NCBI GenBank assembly: GCA_024401635.1
Contig: JAKSKP010000002.1
Coordinates: 1 to 64,000 of the forward strand
DNA: 64,000 bases
From: Bacteroidales bacterium
Lineage (GTDB): Bacteria; Bacteroidota; Bacteroidia; Bacteroidales; UBA932
Direction: 5' to 3'
This document shows positions 18,739 through 28,350 of this stretch, in pieces; position 1 is the stretch's first letter, and every line of letters starts with the position of its first letter. A program made the translations under genes and the position numbers. The notes under the pieces were generated by a model. The model had not been told where the DNA came from, did no database searches, and saw only the letters and a program-made list of their open reading frames with translations.

Positions 18739-21162
18739 ATGAGAGGTTTCAAATACGGAAGGCTGTTCGGCTGCTTTTTGGCGGCAATGTCTTTTCTCAG
18801 CTGTAATCAGGTTGCGGAGGAAGGTGTTTCTTTTTCTCTGGCTTTGCAAAGAACGGATGAGTTGTCAGACGTGCGTTATTCCCTTGTTTTCGATCTCACA
18901 AAAGAATCCGGAAACGTCATTTCTTCTGATACGGTTTTCTTCCGTGCTTCCGAAAAGAAAGCCGTTGTACTGGATTTCAAGGCTCCCGAGGCCAATCTGT
19001 TGGGTGTCGAAGCCAACGGCAAAAAAATCAAAGCTGTTTTAGAAAACGAACACTTGACAATCCCTCGCAAATATGTCAAGACAGGTGACAACACTGTCGT
19101 TGTCAACTTCGTCGCAGGCGAGCAGTCCCTCAACAGAAGAGATGATTTCCTGTACACGCTCCTTGTCCCAGACAGGGCCAGGACATTGTTCCCCTGCTTT
19201 GACCAGCCGGACCTCAAGGCCGTATTCGAACTCACTCTGAATGTCCCTGAGCCCTGGATTGCCGTTTCCAATACCGAAGTGGAAAACAAGAAAGAACTGG
19301 GAAATTCCACTTTATATTCATTCTATCCCACAAAGCCGCTGAGCACCTACCTCTTTTCTTTTGTGGCCGGCCGGTTTGAGAGAGTGGATGGAGCCAGGAA
19401 CAATAAAACGATCTCGATGTATCACCGTGAGACGGATCCTGCAAAAGTCGCGCAGAGCAATGATATAATCAATCTCGTCTTTGACTCGATGGAATGGCTG
19501 GAGGATTATACCGGCATCGAATATCCTTTCGACAAATATGATTTCATTGTCATACCCGACTTTCAGTACGGGGGGATGGAACACGCCGGAGCGACGCTCT
19601 ATAATGACCGGAGGATTTTCCTAAGCGGACACCCTACGACGGAGGAACTTATGGAAAGGGCTTCGCTGATAGCCCACGAGACGGCGCATATGTGGTTCGG
19701 AGACTATGTCACAATGCGTTGGTTCGATGACGTATGGACAAAGGAAGTATTTGCGAACTGGTTTGCATACCGCATGGTAAGGCCGCTGTTCCCATCACTC
19801 AACTATACGCTGTCCGATTTGAAAGTTCTCTATGCCCCGGCTTATCAGGAAGACCGTACGCAAGGCAGCAATGCCATCCGGAGACCGCTGGACAATCTCC
19901 AGGATGCAGGACTGATATACTGCAACATTATCTATGACAAGGCTCCGGTGGTAATGAACAAACTGGCGGATATGCTCGGAGAGCAGGCTTTCCGCGATGG
20001 TTTGAGGGAGTATTTGAGGGCGTATGGATATTCCAACGCCTCCTGGGATGACCTTGTGGATATCTTGAACAGGCATACGGAGGCCGACCTGAGGGAATGG
20101 TCCGATGCCTGGATAAAAGAGCCTGGTATGCCTGAGTATTCCGGCAAGGCCGCGGACGGTAAACTGGAAGTAAATCAATCGGATCCTCTGGGAAGGGGTA
20201 TTGTATGGCAACAGGAGCTCAGGCACGAAATTGCAGAAGGCCGGTACTGGATTCCGAATATTGATGGCAAGGGCTATGGCTGGTTCAGACCGGATGCAGG
20301 AAGTCTGAACTATATTATGGAGCACTGGGGAGAATATGCCCAGACTCAGAGAATGTCACTGCTTATGACCCTGTATGAGAATTCCTGGCACGGTACGCTT
20401 GACAGAAAATCTTTCATTGACTGGTGCGGGTCCAATATCCTCTCCGAACAGAATCCTCTGATTCTTTCTTCGCTGATTTCCTATGCCGCGGATGAATCTC
20501 TCCGTTATGAAGGAGGATGCCCTGAATTTACGGATTGCCTGCGTTCAATTGTCTCCGATCCATCCCGAGCCCACGAACTCAGGCTTCTGGCTTTCAGGCA
20601 GTATTATAAATCCGCACAGGAAGACAGGCAGTTGGAGGAACTGTATTCCATCTGGAATACCAGGCAGGCATATCCTTCTCTGGAACTCGGAGAAAGGGAC
20701 TTCACTGATCTGGCCTGCCAACTTATGGTGGCTTTCCCTGACAGGGCACGTGATATTGCGGAAATTCAGTCAGGACGTATCACCAACCCGGACCGTAAAG
20801 AAACATTTAAGATGCTTTGTCTGGCAGCATCACCCGACTCCGATGTCCGTAATGCCCTGTTTGCTTCTTTTCTTGAATCAGCTCAAAACCGTCGCCCCGA
20901 GTCGCGTGTGCTTTCCGCGCTTGCTCTTCTTTGCCACCGGGACAGGCAGGAAGAGGCTCTGGCATACATCGTACCTTCCTTGGATGCCCTTGAAGAAATA
21001 CAGAGAACCGGGGATATCTTCTTTCCGGGCGACTGGTGCAGCGTCTTGCTGAAGAATCAGCAGAATGACAAGGCAGCTGAAACAGTAAATGGCTGGCTGT
21101 TTTCCCATCCCGGAATCAACCCCTTGCTTGCAACGAAGATTCTTCAGGCCCTTGACCGGTGA
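18739..21162 (+). CDS. M1-family metallo-aminopeptidase lipoprotein
   Basis: An 807-residue zinc aminopeptidase. It starts with a lipoprotein signal (lipobox LSC in AAMSFLSCNQ), so it is membrane-anchored. The gluzincin site is complete: HETAH at 313-317 and the third zinc ligand E336 in KEVFANWF. The exopeptidase loop reads GGMEHAG instead of the common GAMEN. The N-terminal beta domain holds FPCFDQPDLKAVF and the C-terminal part is a helical ERAP-like domain. It trims N-terminal residues from peptides, probably at the cell surface or in the periplasm, and would complement the C69 and M16 peptidases in this window. Confidence 0.95.
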   Translation: MRGFKYGRLFGCFLAAMSFLSCNQVAEEGVSFSLALQRTDELSDVRYSLVFDLTKESGNVISSDTVFFRASEKKAVVLDFKAPEANLLGVEANGKKIKAVLENEHLTIPRKYVKTGDNTVVVNFVAGEQSLNRRDDFLYTLLVPDRARTLFPCFDQPDLKAVFELTLNVPEPWIAVSNTEVENKKELGNSTLYSFYPTKPLSTYLFSFVAGRFERVDGARNNKTISMYHRETDPAKVAQSNDIINLVFDSMEWLEDYTGIEYPFDKYDFIVIPDFQYGGMEHAGATLYNDRRIFLSGHPTTEELMERASLIAHETAHMWFGDYVTMRWFDDVWTKEVFANWFAYRMVRPLFPSLNYTLSDLKVLYAPAYQEDRTQGSNAIRRPLDNLQDAGLIYCNIIYDKAPVVMNKLADMLGEQAFRDGLREYLRAYGYSNASWDDLVDILNRHTEADLREWSDAWIKEPGMPEYSGKAADGKLEVNQSDPLGRGIVWQQELRHEIAEGRYWIPNIDGKGYGWFRPDAGSLNYIMEHWGEYAQTQRMSLLMTLYENSWHGTLDRKSFIDWCGSNILSEQNPLILSSLISYAADESLRYEGGCPEFTDCLRSIVSDPSRAHELRLLAFRQYYKSAQEDRQLEELYSIWNTRQAYPSLELGERDFTDLACQLMVAFPDRARDIAEIQSGRITNPDRKETFKMLCLAASPDSDVRNALFASFLESAQNRRPESRVLSALALLCHRDRQEEALAYIVPSLDALEEIQRTGDIFFPGDWCSVLLKNQQNDKAAETVNGWLFSHPGINPLLATKILQALDR

Positions 21163-21211
21163 GCCGGCATCCCGATTATCTCCAACTTCTGTAATGCAGA
21201 GGTGGATCAAT

Positions 21212-21862
21212 TCACTTCTTCCGGATGAAACTCAGGCCGTCGCGAAGCGGGATGATGACGCATTCCACTCTGGGGTCGGCGGCTACCTTTTCGTTGAACC
21301 TCAGGATTTCGGTGGTCTGGGCGTCTGACGGCAGAGGGTCCTCCACCACTTTCCCGTCCCACAGTGTGTTGTCGGCCAGAATTATGCCTCCCTGGCGGAC
21401 CAGCGGCAGGACGGCCTCATAATAGGCGCAGTATTCGCGCTTGTTGCCGTCGATGTACACCAGGTCGTACATCCCATCGTCACCGCTATCTTCTGCAAAC
21501 CTTGACAAAGTGTCCAGGGCATTGCCTATATGGAGACTTATCCTGTCCTCCACTCCGGCTATTTTCCACCCCTCCCTGATCAGGCCGACGAGCTCGTCGT
21601 TGATTTCCAGGCTGTCGATGTGCCCGCCGTCTTCGGGAAGACCTTTTGCAAGGCATACGGTGGCATAGCCCGTGAACGTGCCTATTTCCAGTATGCGTCC
21701 GGCCCCGGTGCTGCGCACCAGCAAGGTCAGCAGAGCCCCCTGGACTTCGCCCGAGAGCATCCTCGCGTGGTTGGTATGAAGGTGGGTCTGCCTGCGTATC
21801 CACAGAAGGTCGTCGCTTTCGCGTACGCTGTGACCGGCAATGTATTTGTACAGATTGTCCAT
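21212..21862 (-). CDS. SAM-dependent O-methyltransferase (class I, caffeoyl-CoA type)
   Basis: A 216-residue methyltransferase of the O-methyltransferase_3 family. The SAM motif I is RILEIGTFTGYATVCLAKGL, followed by IDSLEIND, DLVYIDGNKREY and ADNTLWDGKV, the metal-binding acidic motif of catechol-type enzymes. The start at 21862 lies 1 nt after the M16 protease stop and excludes a domain-less 20-residue extension. The acceptor substrate is unknown; related enzymes methylate catechols or tRNA hydroxyuridine (TrmR). Confidence 0.92.
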   Translation of the reverse strand: MDNLYKYIAGHSVRESDDLLWIRRQTHLHTNHARMLSGEVQGALLTLLVRSTGAGRILEIGTFTGYATVCLAKGLPEDGGHIDSLEINDELVGLIREGWKIAGVEDRISLHIGNALDTLSRFAEDSGDDGMYDLVYIDGNKREYCAYYEAVLPLVRQGGIILADNTLWDGKVVEDPLPSDAQTTEILRFNEKVAADPRVECVIIPLRDGLSFIRKK

Positions 21863-21863
21863 A

Positions 21864-23099
21864 TTACAGATATACCAGGCGGCTGAGTTTGTGGTCACCG
21901 AACACCTTGACGGCCATTTCACGAACTTTCGCGGCCGTAATTGCCATTACTTTGGCCGTCAGTTCCTCATCAGGGCTGATTCGGCCGAAACACATCAGGC
22001 TCCTGCCCATCGACAGGCATTGCGCCTCCCCGCTTTCCAGTGATATCGCATTCTGGCCCAGCAGCTGCCGCTTCGCCGCCTTGAGCCTTTCCCGGGACAG
22101 TTCCCTGTCCTGAAGAAGATGCAGCTGGCGTCTTATCACCCTCTCACATTTAGGCAGGTTTTCGCCGTCACAGCCGAAAGCTATTATTGCAACACCGCTG
22201 TCGGAATAAGGGGTGTAGGAACATTCCACATTGTAGACCCATCCGTGTCTTTCCCGCAGTATGCGTCCCAATATGCTGTTGGAGGCGGGCCCGCCGAGCA
22301 TATTGCAGAGCAGTATGGTGGCAAGCCTGTCCTCTTCGCTGTTCATCGAGGGGGCTGTGCCTCCTATCAGGCAGTTGACCTGATGGTCCTTCTTGTCTAT
22401 GGTTTCGTCGAATACGGTGCCGTCCCCTATGTCCGAGGCCTTGCGTTCCGGGCACTTGGCTCCGCAGGCGCAGGTGTTGCGGTATTTCGCGCTTATGCTC
22501 CTTACCATCTCCTCCATTTTCTTCTCGGGGAGAGGCCCGACGACCGTGAATGATATCCGCCCGGGGGTGAAGAAGGTGGTGCGAAAGCGCCTCAATTCTT
22601 CTGAATCCATGGCCTGCACGGACTCCGGGGTGCCCAGAATCAGGCTTGACAGCGGACTGCCCGCGAAGAGTTTCTCCTCGAATACGTCATAGATATCCTC
22701 GGAAGGCGAATCCTTGTAGGAAGCGATTTCATCTATGACAACCCCTTTTTCCACCTCAATCTCCTCCTCGGGGAAAGTGGATTCGAACGCTATCTCGGCG
22801 AGCAGGGAGGCGGCCTTGGCTATGTCCTTCTTCAGGACAGTGGCGTGCAGGACTATCTCCTCCTTGGTGGTATATGCGTTCAGCTCCCCTCCCAGGCGTT
22901 CCAGGCGGTTGTTGATGTAGTCAGCGTCGTGCCGCGCCGTCCCCTTGAACAGGGTATGTTCCACAAAATGGGCTATGCCCGTGTGGAAGCCGGCCTCGTC
23001 AGCCGTTCCGGCCTTTACGCTCAATGCGCAGTATGCCACGGCGTTACCGGCATTGCGCACCGCGTATTTTATCCCTTCTTCGGTAATTCCTGTAATCAT
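21864..23099 (-). CDS. M16-family zinc protease (pitrilysin/insulinase-like)
   Basis: A 411-residue peptidase with the inverted zinc motif HFVEH (in GIAHFVEHTLFKGT) and the downstream glutamates (EIEVEKGVVIDEIASYKDSP) of an active N-terminal M16A domain. The inactive M16 C-terminal domain follows from about residue 180. No signal peptide is visible, so it is probably cytoplasmic and degrades peptides. It overlaps the upstream secreted-protein gene by 4 bp and is followed after 1 nt by the methyltransferase. Confidence 0.93.
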   Translation of the reverse strand: MITGITEEGIKYAVRNAGNAVAYCALSVKAGTADEAGFHTGIAHFVEHTLFKGTARHDADYINNRLERLGGELNAYTTKEEIVLHATVLKKDIAKAASLLAEIAFESTFPEEEIEVEKGVVIDEIASYKDSPSEDIYDVFEEKLFAGSPLSSLILGTPESVQAMDSEELRRFRTTFFTPGRISFTVVGPLPEKKMEEMVRSISAKYRNTCACGAKCPERKASDIGDGTVFDETIDKKDHQVNCLIGGTAPSMNSEEDRLATILLCNMLGGPASNSILGRILRERHGWVYNVECSYTPYSDSGVAIIAFGCDGENLPKCERVIRRQLHLLQDRELSRERLKAAKRQLLGQNAISLESGEAQCLSMGRSLMCFGRISPDEELTAKVMAITAAKVREMAVKVFGDHKLSRLVYL

Positions 23100-23944
23100 T
23101 TCTCAAAACTGTGAAGAGCGAATCCTTTCAGTTCCGCTTTGGTGAATCCGGCCAGCGAGGACGGGCTGATGTTGCGCCTGTGCATATAATGCAGTTCGCA
23201 GGTGGCGGGATTTATCAGATAGGTGAAGCATACGGAGCCCTTCTCGGGAGCCTCCGGAGCCACGACGTATCCCACAAGGCAGTTCTCCCTGTTTTCCATC
23301 GCCTCGATGACAGTGTCGGAATCCGTGATGCTGACGGCTCCGCCCGGTGAAGACAGGGTTTTGCTGTCAGCCGTAAATGCAAGGTCGCTGCCGGCCAGTA
23401 TTATTTTCCCCGGCCAGTCGCCCATGGCGTTGCTGCCCTTGACCCGTACCACGTCACCTATGTTGAACTCCCTGCCAAGTATGCTGAGGGCCTGCTGCTG
23501 GACGGCGTTCAGCATCGCCGGCAGGAAAGCGGATTCACGGCCGTCACCCCATCCGGCGCCGCAGAAGGGTACGGAAGTTATCTTGTACAGGCCTTCCACG
23601 CCCTCTCCGGCCTTGGGATTGCCCTTGTACATCGACAGGAATTTTATGCCGGCGGAGGTCTCCTTGCCGAAACTGTTGTCGGTGATTACGATGAAATAAT
23701 AGTCCTCGGACTTCTTGCGCTGCTCGAACTGAGCGGCCGTGCAGAACTCGAAAGGCGAGATGTGCCAGACGTCCTGCGCTTTGCTGCGGTAGGCCGCATC
23801 AACCAGAGGATTCCCGGTGAGAACCATCTCCATAGTCTTTTCGCAAAGGTCCGAAATCCTGAATTTCTTGGTCTCAAGTTTGGCCTGGGCGCAGGCCGGA
23901 AACACTGTCATGGCAAAAGCCAGAGTCAATATGATTTTTTTCAT
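23096..23944 (-). CDS. Secreted protein of unknown function
   Basis: A 282-residue protein with a signal peptide (MKKIILTLAFAMTVFPACAQA). I recognise no domain. Visible features are KSEDYYFIVITDNSFGKETS, an aromatic/glycine stretch VPFCGAGWGDGRESAF, and a C-terminal part (KGSVCFTYLINPATCELHYMHRRNIS) that may form a beta sheet. It heads the three-gene operon with the M16 protease and methyltransferase and is divergent from dnaX across 54 bp. Confidence 0.75.
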   Translation of the reverse strand: MKKIILTLAFAMTVFPACAQAKLETKKFRISDLCEKTMEMVLTGNPLVDAAYRSKAQDVWHISPFEFCTAAQFEQRKKSEDYYFIVITDNSFGKETSAGIKFLSMYKGNPKAGEGVEGLYKITSVPFCGAGWGDGRESAFLPAMLNAVQQQALSILGREFNIGDVVRVKGSNAMGDWPGKIILAGSDLAFTADSKTLSSPGGAVSITDSDTVIEAMENRENCLVGYVVAPEAPEKGSVCFTYLINPATCELHYMHRRNISPSSLAGFTKAELKGFALHSFEK

Positions 23945-23984
23945 AATTATTTCCTAAGCGAAAACAAAGTTACAAAAAAGATGC

Positions 23985-23992
23985 TAAATTTG
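23985..23992 (+). promoter_or_regulatory. -7 box of dnaX, very close to its start codon
   Basis: TAAATTTG at 23985-23992 matches TAnnTTTG and ends 6 nt before the dnaX ATG at 23999. No clear TTTG lies 19 nt upstream. As with the GH3 gene, the implied leader is only a few nucleotides. Confidence 0.4.
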
Positions 23993-23998
23993 TGGAAT

Positions 23999-25687
23999 AT
24001 GACAGACTATATAGTATCGGCCAGAAAGTACAGGCCCGAGTCGTTCGAGACCCTGATAGGTCAGGACAACATTGCCAGAACGCTGAAAAATTCCATTCAG
24101 CGCGGACAGTTGGCGCACGCCTACCTGTTCTGCGGACCACGCGGCGTGGGCAAGACCACAACGGCGAGGATATTCGCCAAGATGATCAACTGTTCGAACC
24201 CTTCCGCTGACGGAGAACCCTGCGGACAGTGCGAATCGTGCGTATCTTTCGCCGAGGGCAGGTCATACTGCATATTCGAGATGGACGCCGCCTCGAACAA
24301 TAGCGTGGATGACATCAAGGACCTTATCGACAAGGTGCGCATCCCTCCGCAGGTGGGCAGGTACAGCGTTTACATCATAGACGAGGTGCACATGCTTTCC
24401 ACCCAGGCGTTCAATGCCTTCCTCAAAACTCTGGAAGAGCCGCCCGAGTATGCCATATTCATATTGGCCACTACCGAAAAGCACAAGATACTGCCCACCA
24501 TACTGAGCCGTTGCCAGACTTACGACTTCAACAGGATCACGGTGGACAATATCGTGCGCAACCTGCGCGACATAGCCGGAAAGGAAGGGGTGACGATAGA
24601 TGATGAGAGCCTGCACGTGATAGCCCTGAAGGCCGACGGCGCGATGCGCGACGCCCTGACCATCTTCGACCAGACCGTGGCTTTCTGCGGTACGGACGTG
24701 AAGTATGCGGACGTGATACGCAACCTCAACGTGCTTGATTACGAATACAGTTTCTCCCTCGTGGAGAATTTCCTCTCGGGAGACTATGCCTCCGCCCTCA
24801 GGACCTTCGACGAGATTCTGTCCAAGGGCTTCAACGCCCTTCACTTCATGTCGGCCCTGTCTTCGCATTTCAGGGACCTGCTGGTCGCAAGGGCAGGCGG
24901 CGTGGACTCTCTGCTGGAGCTTGCAGCCTCAGTCAAGGAACGCTATCGCGCCCAGGCCGCTTCGTGCAGCGAGAAGTTCCTTTATGACGCCCTGACAGCC
25001 ACGACAGCCTGTGAGCAGGGTTATAAGATGGCCGTCAATCCACGCCTCCACATAGAGTTCTGCCTGATGAAGCTGTGCTTTATGAACAGGGCGGCAACCC
25101 AGACCGCAGCCCAACCGGTCCAGACTCCCACGACACAGCCGACTCCAGCAGCGCAAACGACTCCCGTGGTGCAACAAGCACCCGTGGTACAGGAGGCACC
25201 CGTGCAGAACGTCCGCCAGAGGGGAACGGCGGGAGGCTCAGGCCTGTCCCTGAAGTCATTGGCAGCCAGGGAACAGACCCAGGCAAGTGAAAACGTTGTT
25301 CCCGAACAGAAGGAGATCATCCCTTCGGACGATGACATCGTCGCAAAGTGGAACATGATCAAGGAGGAGGGAAAGGGCAATCTCAGGCTGTTCAATGCGA
25401 TGGACACGGCGAAACTGGACTTGAAACTGCAGAATGGCAGGAAAATTGTCAGGTACTGCGTGATGAACGATGCCCAGAAGATTTGGCTCGAATCCCTGAA
25501 TTCCCGTCTTGAAGCCAAGATGAGGAAGCTGCTCGGATCATCCCTTGTGGATATGGTGGTTGACCTTCAGCCCGAGGACCCGTCCGAGAAGGTGGCTGTC
25601 ACCCCCGAGGACAAGGCCAAAGAAATGATGGAGAAGAATCCTGTCGTGCGCAGCGCGATTGCAGACCTCGGCCTGGAACTTAAATAA
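23999..25687 (+). CDS. dnaX: DNA polymerase III subunits gamma/tau
   Basis: Clamp-loader ATPase subunit. The 562 residues have the AAA+ core at 1-230. Walker A is GPRGVGKTTTARIFAKM, the zinc module has CGQCESCVSF, Walker B and sensor are IIDEVHMLSTQAFNAFLKTLEEPP, and SRC is the arginine finger. Domain III follows, then a proline/glutamine/threonine-rich linker (about 360-430) and a C-terminal tau domain. The ATG at 23999 starts MTDYIVSARKYRP, the conserved family N terminus. An in-frame ATG at 23981 lies upstream of the likely -7 box. No A-rich frameshift site like that of E. coli gamma is obvious. Confidence 0.97.
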   Translation: MTDYIVSARKYRPESFETLIGQDNIARTLKNSIQRGQLAHAYLFCGPRGVGKTTTARIFAKMINCSNPSADGEPCGQCESCVSFAEGRSYCIFEMDAASNNSVDDIKDLIDKVRIPPQVGRYSVYIIDEVHMLSTQAFNAFLKTLEEPPEYAIFILATTEKHKILPTILSRCQTYDFNRITVDNIVRNLRDIAGKEGVTIDDESLHVIALKADGAMRDALTIFDQTVAFCGTDVKYADVIRNLNVLDYEYSFSLVENFLSGDYASALRTFDEILSKGFNALHFMSALSSHFRDLLVARAGGVDSLLELAASVKERYRAQAASCSEKFLYDALTATTACEQGYKMAVNPRLHIEFCLMKLCFMNRAATQTAAQPVQTPTTQPTPAAQTTPVVQQAPVVQEAPVQNVRQRGTAGGSGLSLKSLAAREQTQASENVVPEQKEIIPSDDDIVAKWNMIKEEGKGNLRLFNAMDTAKLDLKLQNGRKIVRYCVMNDAQKIWLESLNSRLEAKMRKLLGSSLVDMVVDLQPEDPSEKVAVTPEDKAKEMMEKNPVVRSAIADLGLELK

Positions 25688-25693
25688 CTTGTT

Positions 25694-26470
25694 ATGAAAC
25701 TCAGAGCAGAAAACCTTGTAAAGAAATATGGCCCCCGCACCGTTGTGAAGGGAGTTTCGATGGAAGTCGAACAAGGCGAAATCGTAGGTTTCCTCGGGCC
25801 CAACGGCGCGGGCAAGACCACCAGTTTCTATATGATTACAGGCCTTGTGGTGCCGAACGGCGGCCGCATTTTCCTTGATGACGAGGACATCACCGGTCTG
25901 CCTATGTACAAGCGTTCGCAGAAGGGCGTGGGCTATCTCGCCCAGGAAGCCTCCGTATTCCGCAAGATGAGCGTGGAGGACAACATAATGTCCGTGATGG
26001 AGCTCAGCGACAAATTCACCCGCGAGGAACGTGAGGAACGGCTGGAGAGTCTCATAGACGAGTTCAATCTGCACAAGGTGCGCAAATCTCTGGGCATTCA
26101 GCTGTCCGGAGGAGAACGCCGCCGCTGCGAGATAGCCAGGGCCCTGTCCATAGACCCCAAGTTCATACTGCTGGACGAACCTTTCGCCGGAGTTGACCCC
26201 ATCGCGGTGGAGGACATCCAGCACATCATAGCCAAACTGAAATACAAGAACATAGGTGTCATAATCACCGACCACAATGTCGGCGAGACGCTTGCCATCA
26301 TCGACCGCGCTTACCTGCTGTACGAAGGGAACATACTCCAGCAGGGCACTCCGGAGGAACTGGCGGCGGACGAGGAAGTCCGTACCAAATATCTCGGCAG
26401 CGGCTTCGTGCTCAAGCGTTCGTCCGCATTTGCGGAAATAGAAAACCAAATAAAGGAGAACAGACAATGA
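25694..26470 (+). CDS. lptB: LPS export ABC transporter ATP-binding protein
   Basis: Cytoplasmic ATPase of the LptB2FGC machine that extracts LPS from the inner membrane. All 258 residues match: Walker [18 protein letters not shown], the LptB-specific switch region [16 protein letters not shown], signature [15 protein letters not shown], Walker [14 protein letters not shown] and the switch histidine in ITDHNVGE. It starts 6 bp after dnaX and overlaps the next gene by 4 bp. Confidence 0.97.
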   Translation: MKLRAENLVKKYGPRTVVKGVSMEVEQGEIVGFLGPNGAGKTTSFYMITGLVVPNGGRIFLDDEDITGLPMYKRSQKGVGYLAQEASVFRKMSVEDNIMSVMELSDKFTREEREERLESLIDEFNLHKVRKSLGIQLSGGERRRCEIARALSIDPKFILLDEPFAGVDPIAVEDIQHIIAKLKYKNIGVIITDHNVGETLAIIDRAYLLYEGNILQQGTPEELAADEEVRTKYLGSGFVLKRSSAFAEIENQIKENRQ

Positions 26471-26835
26471 AAACTTTGCTTTTACTTGCAATCGGTGCTT
26501 TGCTCACCGTTGCCCCCCAGCAGAAAAACCCCTCACCCGATGATTTCACGATAAACAGCGACAAGACAGAGGCAGGCGTGCGTACCATCGTCGCAACCCC
26601 GGTAATGGTCTGCGCGCAGAAAATCACCGTCAAGGTGGATGCGAAGACGGACGTGATAAAATCCGTCATCTTTACGGGCGGCTGCCCCGGCAACGGCAAG
26701 GCTGTCAATATCCTGCTTCAGGGTATGAAGGTCCAGGATGCGGTGAAGAAATTGAGCGGGGTTGACTGCAGCGGACGCGGGACATCCTGCACGGATCAGC
26801 TTTCCCGCATACTTAAGAAGGCTTACAAACTGTAG
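26467..26835 (+). CDS. TSCPD-domain protein with an apparent signal peptide
   Basis: A 122-residue protein whose residues 45-120 match the small TSCPD family (TIGR03905-like). The matching parts are [32 protein letters not shown] and a [11 protein letters not shown] motif, with TSCTD for TSCPD. The four family cysteines are kept. The family is related to a domain of vitamin-B12-dependent ribonucleotide reductase and probably binds metal. Unusually, residues 1-20 ([20 protein letters not shown]) look like an export signal; family members are normally cytoplasmic and start near the first conserved cysteine. It is translationally coupled to lptB. Confidence 0.82.
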   Translation: MKTLLLLAIGALLTVAPQQKNPSPDDFTINSDKTEAGVRTIVATPVMVCAQKITVKVDAKTDVIKSVIFTGGCPGNGKAVNILLQGMKVQDAVKKLSGVDCSGRGTSCTDQLSRILKKAYKL

Positions 26836-26837
26836 TG

Positions 26838-26911
26838 TCGGGGTACTCCGACTCGAACGGAGGACCACTTGGTCCCAAACCAAGTACGCTAACCAACTGC
26901 GCCACACCCCG
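26838..26911 (-). tRNA. tRNA-Pro (UGG)
   Basis: Complete cloverleaf on the minus strand: acceptor CGGGGTG/TACCCCG, D-arm with AGTTGGTT, anticodon stem ACTTGG/CCAAGT around TTTGGGA (anticodon TGG), T-arm GTTCGAGTC, discriminator A, no encoded CCA. It ends 2 nt from the stop codon of the convergent TSCPD gene. Confidence 0.96.
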
Positions 26912-26928
26912 AATCCCCGAAGGGACAG

Positions 26929-26960
26929 CAAAGTTATGCCGTTTTTTCGAGCTTGCCAAA
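26929..26960 (-). promoter_or_regulatory. Promoter of tRNA-Pro
   Basis: On the minus strand TTTG (complement of 26957-26960), 20 nt, then TAACTTTG (complement of 26929-26936). The -7 box is 17 nt from the tRNA 5' end. The ABC ATPase gene begins 13 nt behind the -33 box on the other strand. Confidence 0.7.
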
Positions 26961-26973
26961 TAAATGTGTGAAT

Positions 26974-27624
26974 ATGATAACAGCAAAGGGAATCACCAAA
27001 TCTTTTCCCGGTCTTCAGGTTCTGAAAGGCGTTGATCTTCAGATTGACAAATCTGAGATAGTGTCCATTGTCGGGGCGTCGGGAGCGGGGAAAACCACGC
27101 TGCTGAACGTATTGGGGACGCTGTTGCGGCCGGACGGCGGTACGCTGGAGATAGACGGGGTCGACCCTTTCAGGCTCAGCGACAGGAAGCTGTCGGATTT
27201 CCGCTGTACCAGTCTCGGTTTCGTATTCCAGTTCCATCACCTGCTTCCGGAATTCACCGCCCTCGAAAATGTCATGCTGCCAGCGCTCATCGCCGGATCG
27301 ACAAAGGCAAAGGCTAGGCAGCGGGCCCTGGAACTGCTCAGCGAGGTTGGACTTTCAGCGCGCATCGACCATTCTCCGTCGGAGCTTTCCGGAGGAGAGT
27401 CGCAGCGTGTGGCCATAGCCCGCGCCCTTGTCAATTCGCCTTCAGTCCTTCTCGCCGACGAACCTTCGGGCAATCTGGATTCCGTCACCCGCGAGGATAT
27501 CCATTCTCTTTTCTTCCGTCTTCGCGAGCGTTTCGGCCAGACGACGGTCATAGTCACCCACGACAGCGCCCTTGCGTCAATGTGTGACCGCAGCCTTACG
27601 ATGAAGGATGGACAATTCGTTTAG
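26974..27624 (+). CDS. lolD: LolD/MacB-type ABC transporter ATP-binding protein
   Basis: A 216-residue ATPase of the LolD family (lipoprotein release or MacB-like efflux). Walker A is [15 protein letters not shown], and the family Q-loop [21 protein letters not shown] is typical. The signature is [15 protein letters not shown], Walker B is [12 protein letters not shown], and the H-loop is VTHD. No LolC/LolE permease is adjacent, so its membrane partner is encoded elsewhere. The start at 26974 ([13 protein letters not shown]) is preferred over a domain-less upstream codon. Confidence 0.85.
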   Translation: MITAKGITKSFPGLQVLKGVDLQIDKSEIVSIVGASGAGKTTLLNVLGTLLRPDGGTLEIDGVDPFRLSDRKLSDFRCTSLGFVFQFHHLLPEFTALENVMLPALIAGSTKAKARQRALELLSEVGLSARIDHSPSELSGGESQRVAIARALVNSPSVLLADEPSGNLDSVTREDIHSLFFRLRERFGQTTVIVTHDSALASMCDRSLTMKDGQFV

Positions 27625-28345
27625 ATTCAAGCAGTTTTCCCTCAGGAACGGCAGTTCGGGCCTCAAACTGGGAACGGATGCCGTACTGCTCGGGTCTTAT
27701 GTCAGCCTTCCTGCCCCGTCCGGGGAAAGGTTGAGGATTCTGGACATAGGAACGGGTACCGGGATAATAGCTTTGATGATAGCTCAGAGGATGTCCGGAC
27801 TCCGGCCTCTCCCCGATGCAGGAATCGGGATTGTCGGGATAGACATAGATTCCCACGCCGAGGCGGAAGAGAATTTCCGGAATTCTCCCTGGGCGGAAAT
27901 GCTCGAGTACCGCAATGTCAGCCTTGCCGCCTATATGGATTCCGATCCGGGTAAATTCGACCTCATAGTCAGCAACCCTCCATATTTCGACAATTCCCTC
28001 GAATGCCCTGATCCGGCGCGCTGTGCAGCACGCCACACAGACAGTCTGTCCTACAGGGAGGTCATCACCTTCGCCAACGATTTTCTGGCTCCGGACGGCA
28101 GGCTGGCGGTGGTCCTGCCCAAGGCGGAGGAAGTGAGGCTGTGCCGTTTCGCGTCTTCTTTCGGATTGTTCCCGGTACGTATGCTCAATGTCCGTACGGT
28201 GGAACGCAAGGCTCCTATGCGTCTGGTGGCCGAATTCTCCTTTAAGCGGGGAAAGACCGTGAACGAGACTCTGACAATTATGGAAAATGGGGAGTATACT
28301 CCCGAATACAAATCACTTACAGGAGATTTTTACTTGAACTTCTAG
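27608..28345 (+). CDS. trmN6: tRNA1(Val) (adenine-37-N6)-methyltransferase
   Basis: A 245-residue Rossmann methyltransferase of the YfiC/TrmN6 family. The N-terminal [25 protein letters not shown] is the family hallmark. SAM motif I is [18 protein letters not shown] and the catalytic N6-adenine motif is VSNPPYF. It overlaps the LolD gene by 17 bp. The predicted reaction is m6A37 formation in tRNA-Val. Confidence 0.92.
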   Translation: MDNSFRFKQFSLRNGSSGLKLGTDAVLLGSYVSLPAPSGERLRILDIGTGTGIIALMIAQRMSGLRPLPDAGIGIVGIDIDSHAEAEENFRNSPWAEMLEYRNVSLAAYMDSDPGKFDLIVSNPPYFDNSLECPDPARCAARHTDSLSYREVITFANDFLAPDGRLAVVLPKAEEVRLCRFASSFGLFPVRMLNVRTVERKAPMRLVAEFSFKRGKTVNETLTIMENGEYTPEYKSLTGDFYLNF

Positions 28346-28350
28346 ATATT

